From assembly GCA_005406025.1 (NCBI GenBank), contig BGZK01001033.1, positions 160,567 to 224,566 of the forward strand: DNA of 64,000 nt. Direction: 5' to 3'. Under the pieces are notes generated by a model. It saw nothing but the letters and a program-made list of their open reading frames with translations, was not told the DNA's origin and searched no databases. Source of the stretch: Eumeta japonica (Eukaryota > Arthropoda > Insecta > Lepidoptera > Psychidae). Numbering within the stretch: the stretch's first letter is position 1; each line of letters begins with the position of its first letter. The position numbers were made by a program, and so were the translations under genes. Of this stretch, positions 24,199 through 37,149 are shown piece after piece.

Positions 24199-25689
24199 AA
24201 GATAGTGAATACGTTCACGCCGTTTGTACGTCGGGGTGCGTAGGAAGTTTTTGTCGCGAAAAATCAATCATATTTTAGTGTGCGATGGGCTTCTTGACTC
24301 CTTCGATGATAAGGGTCATTTGCGCTATGGCCCATCAAAACAGGCCATTCTATAGAACGCATTGAGTCTTGTAGTGAATACGCCTCCCATCAATCATCAA
24401 GATGACCAACAGTTGCAGATGATAGTTCTGTTATCGATCTTTAGTAGGTATTTTGTTTTTCAACGAAATAATGATATTATATTACTTTTATATTTTGTAT
24501 TTTTTTTAAGTTTCGTTACCAAAAGGCAAAATAAAAACCCTCATTGTATCACTATTTCCATCAGTTTGTGTGTTCGTATTTTGTAATCACTTTATTAAGA
24601 TCAAATCTATTCACAATGCGGAGCTGAAATTTAAAATATGTATAAAACACTTGTACGCGCTACATAGTTTTGTATTAAATTTGAAGAAATGGACATCTTT
24701 CTTATATTGGAATAGAAAAAAAATATCAATTTCTTTAATCTTTACCAGAACATGACGTTTGATAGCTGATTGAAAATCAAGGATTGTTTTGACAGTTTTT
24801 TTATTAGGTAACTTGCTTATGCAGTTTATGTGCATTTAACTGCTTTTATTTTTTGAAGTTAAAATTCCTATAGGCATGTTAGTCGATTTTCGGATGGGCA
24901 AAATTTTATGAGTTTATATCATCAATTTGCTAATGCAGTACATGTGAAAACAATTTTATGCACGATAGGCCATTTTTTTATTTATAAAATCTTATGACTT
25001 CGCATCCGATGTGTTTTAACAATATTTAACAGTATATCGTATGAAAATGTTTTTGTATACATGTGATAATTGTGTTATTATTATTTTGTTTCATTCAAAA
25101 GGCTTAAATTTCGCGTTCCAAATCTAAATATTCACGTACACTTTTACTTATTTAGAATTTATTGGGCTTGCACAACCCCCAAACATATGTGTTGATTAAT
25201 AAATAAATCATATAAAAATTTGATATGATTAATTGATATGAATAAAAATTTGATAAAGTTTTTTAGAGTGTCGATAGATGTGATCACCAAACTAAATTTT
25301 AATTTACGAATTGTGATATTTGAAATTTTGATATTACAATTAATTAGACAATTCCGAAAAAAAAATTACGTTTATTTCATAGTGTCAATTTATCTGTCGG
25401 CAGTCCCTAATGACTGTCTACTTTTTTTTTCATAATCTATTATTTTTAGTATGTAAATTATTTATATTTTGTTAATAAGTATAATGAAATTTAATAAAAT
25501 TCTTGTGACAAACAAGACATTATATATATTTAGATAATTTAGAGAAGAAAAATTTTGTGTTGTGTGTGCTTACTAATCTACCAAATTTTTCTTTACAATA
25601 CAATTTTATTTCACTACTTCTCTGAAATTAAATTCATAGCGATACACAAGCACAAAGGTGGCGTTGTCCAGTCATAATACATAAATCGC
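24199..25689. other. No gene seen
   Basis: Very AT-rich. Several 60-75 codon frames on both strands are Phe/Lys/Ile-rich noise. Confidence 0.6.
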
Positions 25690-25835
25690 AACCATTGTAA
25701 TTATTCGACATCCATTTTACTTGACGGCCATCCTTTTAATGAAAATTTGCCAGCGTGTGGGCCGCGGTGGTCATGTTAGTGGCCATCATGGGCCATCTGT
25801 GAAACGTTTCATGTTTGTCGGCTTTGTGATGCTTT
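25690..25835. promoter_or_regulatory. Candidate cis-regulatory element
   Basis: Repeated GGCCAT words (ACGGCCATCC, GTGGCCATCA, TGGGCCATCTG) with CTTTTAATGAAAATTTG and CGGCTTTGTGATGC. The spaced repeats suggest a multiply occupied binding region. Confidence 0.25.
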
Positions 25836-26289
25836 AAATTAATGTACAAAATTGACTTAATAGCGTTAAGTTGTCAGTTTGTTTGTTTTGAACTGTTATT
25901 ATAGTCTATTGAACCAATAAAACAAGGTGGCAAGGAGCGAGTGAAGCAAAGAACAGTAGTATGAACTATCAGTGTAGACCTGCAATAGAGTCTAAACTCT
26001 ACAGTTATACCGTATGTGCACTGCCCAGTACTGGATATACCAAATATTGTTAATATTAATTAAACTTATATTAATAAGTATTATAATTAATACTTCATGA
26101 CCCACCGAGTAACACTAACATTTAATATCGAAAATAAGTCTAAAAATGTAGCACACAAAGGTTGTTCAACGCACCCAATTTTCAAATTTCACACGAAATA
26201 AATGTGGTAATGGCCGAATGTAAAACAAAATTACGGTTATCCATAGTAGCCACGACTTATAACTTTTTTAAAAGTATGCCATTACCATA
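25836..26289. other. No gene seen
   Basis: AT-rich. TCTAAACTCTACAGTTATAC and flanking words look like a repeat scrap but were not assignable. Confidence 0.5.
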
Positions 26290-26720
26290 CTGTACACCTT
26301 CTCGTCCATCACCTCGCCCGGATTCTGCAGAGCGATAACCGTGCACGACGTAATCTCGATCCCCGTAACGGTCGTTGCTAATTCGGCCCGAATACGATCT
26401 ATCAAAATGTCCATTTGTTTCCGAGTCCTGTGTTAGTTACCGCACCGGGGCCGGTCCTGTCAATTATGTTTTTAAGGGGGGCGACGACACCGGCGCGCAA
26501 ACAACGCGACATTAGCTCTGATTCGAAGACGGACCCTCGTCTACTTGAGACAATGCCTTGATAAATTGCCCGAGCTGACCTCACGTCGAGACGGATTGTG
26601 CCCGTGTTAGTTCGCCTTTTGTGCTGTTCTAATTGATAGTTGATGGCGTTAACAGCTACCGCGGACCCTCACTCCCTTTTTCACTACCCCAAACCCCCCC
26701 CTTTCCCGCTCCCACACTCG
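26290..26720. promoter_or_regulatory. GC-rich island, candidate cis-regulatory element
   Basis: Contains GCACGACGTAATC, GACACCGGCGCG, ACCGGGGCCGGTCC and, at its right side, a pyrimidine-rich tract ending in eight C (26694-26701). No coding frame was supported. Confidence 0.22.
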
Positions 26721-26944
26721 CCCGGCTAATTCACTGTACAGCACTAACAAGATTAATGTGATGTTAATTGTTTTTCATAACGAAGACTAGTGTTATTCGA
26801 AAGATTTACGGATTTTTACTCGAGAATTTGGTCGCCGCGCCCCCCTTATGGGTATCTACTCCACACTCTTCATCCATAATTTGCTAACACGGTACTTATC
26901 GATTTCAACTGATGTAATATAGTTAATTAGGATTATTGAAAATT

Positions 26945-27095
26945 TTAGTTCTTGTCCGCGACTTCGTCTACTCATCCAGTCCATTAGAATATTAAATGAA
27001 GGTAAAATCTCTACAGAGAAGAGATAAGAAAATTTTGATTGACTTTCAAGACGCTGCGTAATACTGCGCAAACAGACATACAGGCAAAGAGACGT
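26945..27095 (-). mobile_element. Short family H repeat end, reverse orientation
   Basis: Contains TTCTTGTCCGCGACTTCGTC, the reverse complement of a GACGAAGTCGCGGACAAGAA end similar to the right end of 34735-35210, and a CAGACATACAGGCAAAGAGA tract. It is short and decayed. Confidence 0.45.
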
Positions 27096-28439
27096 ACATT
27101 AAAAAAAAAAAGAAGATTTATTGTACTTAAATGTTTATCTTAGCTCTTGTACTTAAATGTTTAGCTTAAGTTCATCGGTAATTTACATATTTTTCCTTTT
27201 TCCTTCTTTATTTTATTATTTACTAATAAATTTCACAGGTTAATTTCATGCACTTAATTATATTTTAACACACTTGTCCTCTCGCATGGCATATCAAATC
27301 AATGTGTTTGTAATCTAAAACTGCCGTAGTGAACGACTTGCGTGACCATTCCGTCTTTTGTTCATGTTTTATTACTGGAGTGTCAGTGATTGTCTTCCTT
27401 ATTTTGTAGCCATCAGGCTTGCCACATCATATTACGCTCCATCCAAATATCGTAAACTTTACATATTCAGATGATTTATAAACTGTCAAGAGTCTAATTA
27501 TTTACCTGTATGCTCAAGAGTAGATTGTATATGTACCTTTCTAATGTTCGGTAAAGTTACTATTTTGCGATAGTTACTAAATTTTTGTGCTTCGTTTCTA
27601 AAGGAATACCCGTGTGTCGCAAATAGATCCTCTGTATTTTCTTTCATCTAAGAGTAAAATGCAATCAATCGATCAATTTTCTTCGACAAAAAGAGTATGT
27701 TTTCGTTAAATTAGTGATTACAATTTGTGTATTTTCATATGAAACTTTCTGATGAACACAAAGGCTGCAAAGTTTTATTTTTTCCATCAAAAACACCTAG
27801 TCATGTCGTCGTAGGATTTATGATTTCCGAACACGCGTAATAAATTTAAAGTGGGATCGCGCTACATGCACCCTATATTGCATAAACCAGGTTGCACTGG
27901 TGAAGTACCGCATATACATGAGGCGTATCCTTACCGATACCATTAAATAAATAATTAATGTGTCTCGAGTTTTGTCAACTTACATTTATTTTATTTTTGT
28001 TTCCTTATTACTTAACATTCATCCTTTTCTAAAATATTTACATTTCTGATATACAACTAACGAAATTTTGTCGTTTCTATTGGTCTTAATATTTATTAGT
28101 AAAATAATGATTAATTAAATTCCTCGATGTGCGATCAGAGACTAAAATAAAAACTATCCGATAACTCGAACTCTTACGGCTTTTGTTGATTATGAATGTG
28201 TATTTTTTTTTAAATTAATGATAATTCTTCGATATTTTCTTAAGATCTATGAATTAAATTCTTATCTACAAGCTACAAATAAATATGTCAATACAGATAG
28301 AATCAGAAAAATGAATACAATAGAAGAAATTCACGTTGAAACATCTCGTCACGATGACGTGAGCAGGGGAAATTCCCAGTGTTCAGTTAGCAGGCAATAC
28401 ATAGAATGCATATGATATTTTCAAAATTCGCTATGTTTA
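27096..28439. other. No gene seen
   Basis: AT-rich. CTTGTACTTAAATGTTTA-type words are repeated directly near 27122 and 27148. No gene. Confidence 0.55.
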
Positions 28440-28690
28440 TGACAGCGTTCGCTAGTCAGCGCCGTAACAACGTACTGCACACCTGGGAGCGAATTAACGC
28501 CGACAGGTTTATGGGCGCGGCGCCGCGCGCGCACGCCTAATTAGGCCATCGCTTTACTTTTATCATGACGTCGGCGGTAAGGCCATCGGAATAGTAACTC
28601 TTTGCCAGCCGTAGGTCATATCGCACGATGCTGAGCGGTTTGCGTTTCTTGACTTCATCTAACGCTCCCGTCTAGACGGTTATAGACTAA
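28440..28690. promoter_or_regulatory. GC-rich island with palindromic homeodomain site
   Basis: TTTATGG (28508-28514) is followed by a CGCGGCGCCGCGCG core and the perfect 12-bp palindrome GCCTAATTAGGC (28535-28546), whose TAATTA core suits paired-type homeodomain dimers. CTTTACTTTTATCATGAC follows. Confidence 0.33.
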
Positions 28691-30119
28691 GAGTGAACCT
28701 AGAAAATTTTAGTCGATCAGGTAACGCAGGATTGGACGATATTAAAATGTAATAAACGACAGAGACAATTTAGTGAGTTAGTTTTTTTTAGATAAAATTC
28801 TTTAAATATGTCAATACATTTTTAGTGTAGAATTTAAAATGAATTTAACAATACAAAGTTTTGTGTATTTAAAGTTCTTTAAAAAAAAGTTTTGTGCCGT
28901 ATTTAATTTCATTGAAAACAAGACACAAAAAGACGAATGTGATTAAACATATTAAAGGGATATAATAAACAAAAGACTATTTCATATGACTGACTTAGGT
29001 TGTTGACTTTTTACTCTAATTTTAAGTCGTTCTTTTATAGGACATATTCTGGAGAAAAATATGCAAAAGTGAAGATAAAAAGAAACGCTAACAATTCGAT
29101 GACATAGTCCATTCAGACACCAAAGAAATGTTTTGAGCCACAGCTGTTAGACTCGAGCTATTTCGGTCAGCTCATAATCCAATATTTACTAACTAAGACT
29201 AGGACATCTTCGATGTTATTGATTTAAAATGGACTTAAGAATACCTACTTACATAAAAAAAATATTTTGAATGCGATGTACAATAAAGCCTATAATAATA
29301 CTGTTGCATCTATAAGAGAATTGGGAAAACTCTTAGTTACTGATCAGAGAAATATGTTTATACTAAATCTTAATCATAAATGTTAGAATTTACACAACTA
29401 TGTTATTTTTGATTATTGATACTGAAGCATGGAGGGAGTTTCTATTTATGTCACTGATATATTGTTTTTACACGATATAATATCATCTGATATTGTCACC
29501 AATTCATCACCAGCTTTATAATGCTGAAGGTTACCGTCTTCGAGGACCGTCGTTTTCTAACACTAGTCCATGAGAGGTCAGCCAAATCGTCACGCTAGAC
29601 GTGCGCGTTGGCAAATACAGAACTTATTCTTGTGACTATTACATTGCTTGTTTACATAATTCCAAGCACTTGTTGTGGCGGTATTACATGGTTATGCTGC
29701 CATCGATCGTTGGTGAAAAGGTTTTCAAGGTTTTCTGACAATATAGAGGTAACATATTAAGACATCATTGAATTAAAATTTAAAATAGAGGAAACCTTGA
29801 ATTATGGTCAATATAAGGCGTTGGTTGTGCGATTTAACAAATACATTTTTGGTCTAAGAATAATGTCCCATAGTTTGGTTTAGGTTAATAACGAAATGAA
29901 GGCGTACTTATGTGATGTTTTACTTCGACAGAAATTCCATTATCGACAATGGCTCATTCTAAAAAAAGTCTATCTAGTAGGATAGGTAAGTGACGTATAA
30001 AATTTTTGAAGTCTACCAGTTAGCCTGATACCGACTGTAGATAATTTACAACGTATATGACATTTTCATTTTCTATGTTAAAGTGCGATTTTTTTTCGAA
30101 ATAAGCAAATTGAGTTCAT
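28691..30119. other. No gene seen
   Basis: AT-rich with a more complex stretch at 29520-29720. No protein feature or repeat family was recognised. Confidence 0.5.
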
Positions 30120-30420
30120 AACAAACGCCGTCGTAAGGGTCACTATGACGGATCGCCCTCGCCGCTGTTAGGCGGCCGATCACCGAACTCCCCGAATTAT
30201 GCACCCGAGCTATACTATTTCCGACGATGCACACGAATATATTAATTTAATGTCCAAGTTTCGATGCGGCGCTCGTAAATTGATAAGAGCCGGCTACGCT
30301 CGCCGGTGCCGCCGCGGGCGTGATTTAGGGGCGCAGGCCGCTCCACTTACACTCCAATGGAGACTCTTCGTTCGCTAGCTGGCTCGCCCCGACTCCTTCG
30401 ATACCTAAAAAACATATCGC
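30120..30420. promoter_or_regulatory. GC-rich island, candidate cis-regulatory element
   Basis: GGATCGCCCTCGCCGCTG, GGCGGCCGATCACC, AATTGATAAGAGCCGG (GATA-type) and GGGCGTGATTTAGGGGCG. No gene was recognised. Confidence 0.25.
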
Positions 30421-31559
30421 AATTAGTTACGAACGATTTACTAGGTACGTCTACAAAATGATACACAAATGTGCTATGATTTATTTATATATCTTTACTC
30501 GTAAATATATATTTTTCTTTTGTATCGATTTTTTGCCGAATCTTTCATCTTTTAATAATTTTCAGCTTTTTTTTCTAAAACAGCGAATTAAGACTTCAGT
30601 GCAGCCCTGTCTGAATGTTCGTCTGTATGACTTATGTCACATCCATCTTATTTTCTCTTATTTCTGACTGCCTACTATTGATAATGTTTAGAATCGGCGT
30701 TATTCGTGGTGAAAAAAATCATTTATTTTAATTAACATTATGATATGATCAACTTTTCTTCACAGTCACATTAGTGTTCGAATAATAGAAGCTTTCTTCT
30801 CGTAATAAAACTGTTGCTAAAACCTACATGTGTAGTTTTGATGCCCAGCGTGATGAACGACTCGATGTCTTTATGCTCATTCTTATACATATTTCTTGTC
30901 ATTGGTTCTATTTAGTAAGAGAGTGCGCATGTCTAGATTATGACCGTAGTACAGACGTCAACAAGCCATCTGCCGCGGTGCCTCTTTTTCTCAGCATGGC
31001 CAGAAATATGTAAATGTCGTTGTGTTTAAGGTGTGCCCTAAAGCGAGAAAAAAAAACACCGTTTCCCCTTATCAGCGAATTGTGCGCGCTAAACCAACTG
31101 AGATAATTTATGATCACAGAAGCTCTGGATATGTGTTACGGGAAAAATGTTTTTTAACTCACTCTAACTACTAAATTTATAAGCACTTAAGGGTTTGTTT
31201 TAATTTATATTAATTGCTTGTACATGATTAGTAACATTTCTATGCAATAAATATGCAAGACCCTACTATTTCTATAAGACAACGTTATCTAGATGCATAA
31301 ACGAAACAAAATATTACATTGATGAAAATCTGTGAAACTGAAAAATTGTAAAATTTTAACACCAGTCTTAAAAAAGCGAAGTAAAAAATTCCTCTTAGAA
31401 AAAAGACACCACTAGTTTTACAAATTCACTATCGGCAGAGACCGAAAAATATTTACAAGATTTTTTAGTTCACAGTCACAGACTTTTATAAATAACCGAA
31501 TACCGGTCCCGAACTTTAATAATCGTACATTTTCGTTGTCACTTGTAAAAACTTAGCCA
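30421..31559. other. No gene seen
   Basis: AT-rich. The plus frames at 30458 and 30828 lack features. Confidence 0.55.
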
Positions 31560-31800
31560 CAACGTGACCTATCCAGAGGGAGTGGGTTACCGGCCTTTAG
31601 AAAGAAATAGGCTCTTTTTTAGACCTCCTTGTTGTGGTTGATTGGGAATACCACTGATGGTAGATCATTCCAGATTTATACCGTACGTGACAGAAAATCA
31701 TAGATGAATCCTATATATGATTGGTAGTTCACCGGCCATCAAGATGGTGATGATACTATTTCCGACCAGCGAAATTATGACGAAAATCAGCGGTAGGAAT
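31560..31800 (-). pseudogene. LINE ORF2 C-terminal remnant
   Basis: On the minus strand one frame reads RTV, a stop, IWNDLPSVVFPINHNKEV, a stop, then KRAYFFLKAG. It has the same RTVxxWNxLPxxVFP...KRAYxFLKG signature as the remnant at 12897-13200, in the opposite orientation. Nothing upstream in this orientation extends it clearly into the RT domain. It is a short, decayed 3' fragment of a Jockey/CR1-type LINE. Confidence 0.75.
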
Positions 31801-32187
31801 AAGATCAAATCATTCTTTAGAGCACAGATAAGTTTTATTTAATTAGTGTTCATTAGTACACGCTTTATTTGTTGCTCTTTTTAAAGTTTTATGGCAAAGT
31901 ATTGAATAATTAATGATCAAGAACTGATGTTGAAGCTACGGCCAGTTTGAAGGAACTCTTTGAAGGTAAATATCATGAACTTGTAATTTTGCATACACAC
32001 GTAAGTTTTGATAATCTAATCTAACTTCAACAAACACTCATCAGAGTCACGTCACGAGGAAATTTTTCAAAGGATAATGAGATCGATTTGGTGTTGTATA
32101 GATACTCATATAAATGGAGGGTGAAGAAATTGCAAATTTCAAAACAAAAATTACAATAATATATAACTAAAAGTAATAAATATAAGG
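31801..32187. other. No gene seen
   Basis: AT-rich spacer between the LINE fragment and the dispersed element. Confidence 0.55.
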
Positions 32188-32555
32188 AAAAAAAATTGGT
32201 TGTCTGTAAAGTCGGTTTACGGACGATAATTTTACGTGATTACGTCATAAGAACACATTGATGAAAAATTGCATGCTTTTATGAATTGAATTATTATCAC
32301 TGAATTATCATTATTTTGTATAATACACAGAAGGAGTTAATTGAAATTGATGTAATAAACAATAGAAACTATATTAACTTTTCCCTTCGCTTTATACACA
32401 GTTGACAAAACAGTTTACGTGTAGGTTGTATGCTGCCGCCCCTGTCTCTCTTCTTCTCAGACGCAAAGGCCGATGGAGTGGCTGACCTCTCTATCGCTTG
32501 TTCCGCGCTCTCGTTCGCACACTCGGCTCAGGCGGAACGCGACAACGAGTCATGC
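32188..32555 (+). repeat. Dispersed element, copy in plus orientation
   Basis: Shares the start (AAAAAATTGGTTGTCTGTAA), the block GTCGGTTTACGGACGATAAT, the middle (TTATGAATTGAATTATTATC) and the end (CTCGGCTCAGGCGGAACGCG) with the minus-strand copy at 49821-50062. It has an extra internal segment of roughly 150 bp (about 32330-32480) and diverges after 32555. No coding sequence is attached, so it is non-autonomous or truncated. Confidence 0.85.
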
Positions 32556-32929
32556 TTAAAGTAGTTAAACTGTACAGACTATATATATATATATTACATG
32601 ACTTTAATGGTAAAAATATGACGTCATCTTTGAACTTCTTGGGGCAGTTTTGCGTATTCAACACTATCACTAAGTATGAAAAGTTATTTATTTCATTTAT
32701 TCAAAGAAAATTTGATTATTCAAAAAGAATTTAATATTTAGTGCAAAAATATGTTTTCAGCAAGTGGCAATGAGAGCTAAGACATCCCGTGGCACTGCAA
32801 GCGGACATCATACTTGACTCCCCGTAGTTCATACTTGCGCGCGTGTTTCTTTCAATAATTAAGCAATATGCAAATTTTATATCCCGATTTAACGAATACA
32901 GGATCGAGTAGATTCCATTAATCCAAGCC
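32556..32929. other. No gene seen
   Basis: AT-rich with a short (TA)n tract at 32580-32594. Confidence 0.55.
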
Positions 32930-33340
32930 TAAACTGTACTAATTAAAGGCGCATTTAATCTCCCAACAGTCGTCTCATGTTTACACACGCCCACAAATTA
33001 ATCAGGTGTTCCGACTAGAACGGAATCCGGAGCAGGAGCCAGGAGGGAGGGGTGATAGAGGAGAGGAGCTGGGGGGGGGGAGCTGTGGCAGAGGTGGTTT
33101 TGTCCTCAGCACATATGTCAGTGGCGCCACCCATCAATAACTGCTGACGCGGCGCGGTGTGAACACGGCTCGAATTAGGAAGGCTTCTTGGAGTTACGGT
33201 GCCTATCTGTCTTTGGATTGGTGGGCGGGAACGCGGACGAGTGCAATGAAGATGTTAAAGTGCGACCAAAGCGGAATTGCGACGATTCACGTATTGACAA
33301 TTTATGTAAGGACCAGCAAAAACAAATTAATGAGGATATA
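32930..33340. other. GC-rich, purine-rich segment with a G12 run
   Basis: A purine-rich stretch (33025-33080) ends in twelve G (33069-33080). Before it lie CATGTTTACACACG (forkhead-type) and AAATTAATCAGG. A 62-codon frame to the right has no recognisable features. Confidence 0.25.
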
Positions 33341-34734
33341 TTTATAACATGACAACTATGTGAAAAGTATTGTGCAATATTCTTAAAATGCCAGCCAAGT
33401 GAGAATGACGCAAGTAAGCGTTTAATATAAACTTTTACTTTTTGAATCCGAAAATTTCTTAGAATGTCAAAAGAACAATTCTCGGATATAATTGAAGATT
33501 TTTTTATTATGCAAGTGAAAGCTGTCGGGCGGAAAAATATTTATTGATTTGAAATTCAAAGATTGATGACCAAATATAATAAACAATATTCAAATATAAT
33601 ATTGATAACGATATATAAAAAAATATGCTATAATTTATATCAGGAATTAAACCACACTAAAGTTATCTATCCAGTTCATAGTTTTATCTGATTAGACGAC
33701 ACAGAGAACCACTAAAAGTATCCGTATGGAAATTTCGTTTTAACGTAAGTGTAAAGCAGGCATGCTACACGCCACACAGTTTCTCTTCGTTCACCTTACT
33801 TTCAAACTTTACGGAGTCATTAAACTTTGATAAAATAATATCAATCTCAAATATAAACATACAAAAAATGCATTTATTTATTCATTTTAAAAATATATAT
33901 ATGACATGAGTTGAACTTATGTACAAAGAGACGCCGTAGTTATGTTTTTATAGAGTTTCCAACTCTGCTTTCGTTTTCAATAGACAATAAACGCATACGA
34001 TATCACATCTTCTAATCTTCAAACTAAAATCAATAAAAAACACGTGTCTTTCGAAGTTTTATACTACCGAAAACGATTGAGGTTATATACGAGGTTCAAG
34101 TTTGTACCCGGCCCTTCTATAGATATATAAAGTTAGCAGACAAAAGTAGCTGTAAAAGAAAAACAGCACGTCAGGTAGCTTATAAAGGATTCGTTTTATC
34201 TTTCTTATGCAGGCGAGTTGGTACGAAATAATAATGAAATAATGCAATAATTTTAACACACACACACGCATGCACGCAGGCACACACGCACGCACGCACT
34301 TATACTCACTTACGAACCGGTCTCGGCTCTCGATTTTGATTCCCATACCCTTTTTCCCTACAGATATTGTCATACAAAAGGTTGTATTGATCCATCAAAT
34401 CTGGTGATAGTTGTGTACGAGCATAGTATGTCGATGGAAAGGAATACAATAAGAATGTCATTAAAAAATGCAGTTCGTTATATTACGGTAGTAATTATAG
34501 ATCGGTATGTAAATCGATAAACACAATAATTAATAAGGTATAAACAACCGTGACTCATAAATCTATAAACATAAAAATAAAATATGAAGTGTTAAGTCAA
34601 AAGCATGTAAAATCATGAAAATTGTGATACCACCGCGCCTGGTATAGCTACTGGCATCGATTTCAATAACGACTAATATTATTGTAACTAAGTAATACAT
34701 TTTAAGATGCGATTATTATATTGTCATTTTACAT
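33341..34734. other. No gene seen
   Basis: AT-rich with the CA-rich simple repeat at 34257-34302. No other feature was supported. Confidence 0.55.
34257..34302. repeat. Imperfect CA/GCAC-rich simple repeat
   Basis: ACACACACACACGC followed by alternating CACGCAGGCACACACGCAC words. A 96-codon minus-strand frame runs through it only because the repeat lacks stops. Confidence 0.85.
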
Positions 34735-35210
34735 TCTAACTAATACTATAAATGCGAAAGTGGTTGTTTGTGTGTGTGTTACGCTATCACGTCTTAACCA
34801 TTGAACCGATTATTACGGAATTTGCATACTCATTGCCAAGGATACAAAAAAGGACATAGGGTATTTTTCTCGAAATGACATATTAATTTCTTTTTTTAGT
34901 ATATAATTTTTTAAATTTCACTATCCCCGAGTAAAATAGCATAACATTTTATTTTGAATGGCATTTGTCCCTCCATTCTTAAAATTCGAAGTGTGACAGG
35001 TATCAGAATTAAAAGAGGGGCGGGTAGCAGAATCTAGCATCGGACCGGCATTAGAAAATCAAGAGTGAGCACGAGATTGAAATTAACAGATCTATCCATA
35101 TAAAAAATAAAGGATAATAATCATTTATCATCAATAATCAGAATAAGAATAAAGGAATACATTTTCTGTCAACGCAAGCGAAGCCGCGAACGGACACCTA
35201 TTGTATATAC
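34735..35210 (+). mobile_element. Family H dispersed repeat
   Basis: Starts TAATACTATAAATGCGAAAG, followed by a GTGTGTGT tract and CTTAACCATTGAACCGAT, and ends near CAACGCAAGCGAAGCCGCG. Elements with a TAATATTATAAATGCGAAAGT-like start and a GAAGCCGCGGGC-like end are widespread in Lepidoptera (recalled). No coding sequence was seen. Confidence 0.65.
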
Positions 35211-35769
35211 AATATAAGAGAATATTGTATAAATTTTGTTAGATGGTTAAAGCGAAATTAGTCTGTAATGATTTTGGGCAGCATATTTTTCATGAACTAC
35301 CCACAACACTCAAATATTGGCAAAATAATGACATTCATTGATGAACAATGAAAAAGATAATATTTCGTGTATATTTACATAAGGGATAATTTCGTTGTAC
35401 CTTAATATGTATCTACTATATAAACGTAAAATCAAAATGAAAAAGTGGTACCCATTGTTGACAATTAAATGGGCTTCCTAGTTGTATGTTTAAAAGAGTG
35501 GATCCGCAAAACAATAACACTGCCAAGATAATTTAAAATCTACTATGATATATTCATTTATGAATATGTGATCAATATTTATGTCTATAAAATAAGTTTC
35601 GAATATCTTAATAGTCGAAAAAAGTGTACACGTAGCGCGCATATATTTTTAATAATTTAAAAATGTATTGACCTGTTCATAATCTGCAAATTGAAATATA
35701 AATGATTGCAAATTGCGTAGAAGAGCTCAATTTTTCATTGTAAACTATTGGTTAGCTTAATATGAATCA
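35211..35769. other. No gene seen
   Basis: AT-rich. TTGTATATACAATATAAGAGA at 35201-35221 includes the short palindrome TTGTATATACAA. Confidence 0.55.
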
Positions 35770-35960
35770 TGCATGTTCGATGGCCATAAAGCGTTAAGCG
35801 TTAGATGCAGCGCCGGCACAGGTGCAGCTAACGCGGGCGCACCTCCCGCACTAAATCACCGAGTTGCGATGCACTCCAAACGCACACACTTGACGCCAGA
35901 TGGCGCTGTTCTACCGCCTGCCAATCGTGGACTAAACGGTAACAATAGCCAGTAATGATG
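35770..35960. promoter_or_regulatory. GC-rich island with CTCF-type site
   Basis: CCAGATGGCGCT (35896-35907) matches the AGRTGGCGC core of insect CTCF sites. The island also has CATAAAGCG. Two other AGATGGCGC sites lie at 13809 (reverse) and 17290. Some lepidopteran repeats carry this word, so function is unproven. Confidence 0.28.
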
Positions 35961-37149
35961 TCTATCTCCAGAATGCTTTACAGTCAGGAGTGTGGTGAGT
36001 AGTCAAATATCAACCCACAGTTACGTTACCCATCGGCTAAGGGCAGGCCGGTATATAAAATGAGGTTCCGTCAAGCCTTTGGTTTAAAGCTTAAAAGTAT
36101 AAGGGATGAAACGTGTCGACGTATTGATAATATTACATATAATGAATATGTAGAAAGTAAAAGGTACATTAACTAATATTACGTACTTATTATATTCTTG
36201 AAAAAACTTTTATAGTTTTTTCTCAGTTTTACCAAGTTTTAGTTTTACCAAGTGTGAAATATGAAAAAATGATAACAAAATGAAGAATCCGTTTGTGTTT
36301 ATTGTTCAGTTTGTCCGTCAATAATATAATTATCAACTTATTAAAGGGGTTACTCAATGGGACGTCAGCCGACAACAGCCTAAAAATTGATGTAATTTGT
36401 TCTTTGGACGCTTTCCATTGTGACGTTAACGTTCCACAAAAACTAGAGATTTCGTGGAACAACTGGGGTAGAACGAAGTTGCTTTCGCTATATATAGCGC
36501 ATTAAATAACAGGATAATAAAATAAATTTACAACGTTTGAGAGTAATTAAATGAAAGATACTGAAAAAAAGCGTGACGGAATGGTAACAGAATTGCATTT
36601 AATATTTCAGGAAAAATATTCGCTTATTAAAAATTAGATGTAAATTAGTGAATGGTATATTACATACAGAATAACTAACTTACACAATGAAATAAACTAT
36701 CGTTTGAGAATAAAATAATATTTAAAAATTAACATATCGATAACGGTGTTATAAAACCATTGATCAGCACCAACTGTTTTTTTAGTTAAGACTCTGTTGG
36801 GTTTGTCAATCTGAACAACTTTCGCATATACCAGTATTGAATTCAGTCGCATGGAAGGGGCGTAACGCTTTTCGTGATGTTAATGTTCGTTATGTTCCAA
36901 AAAAAAATCGACCCCACAAAACATGGAGCAGGTCAGGTCAAATCTTGACAATCCTTTCCCCATAAACGGTCCTTTTGGGTTGGTCTGACGATGCATGATT
37001 GGAATAAGCTTAAAAGCAACGTAAAACGTTGAATTCAAGATACGACAAATGCCGAATATAGTATTGCTGATGAACCGAATAGTTCGAATGTGAATGAAAC
37101 GCATTTAGTCATAGACAATTCTATTATAAATATTATACAATGAGAAAAC
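35961..37149. other. No gene seen
   Basis: AT-rich. Overlapping frames on both strands at 36229-36505 and a 74-codon minus frame at 36880-37104 show no known motif. Confidence 0.5.

Noticed and set aside
34083..34373. 96-codon minus frame with Cys/Val/Arg repeats
   Set aside because: It arises from translation of the CA/GCAC simple repeat.
36880..37104. 74-codon minus frame
   Set aside because: Composition is slightly richer than its surroundings, but no motif or family could be named.
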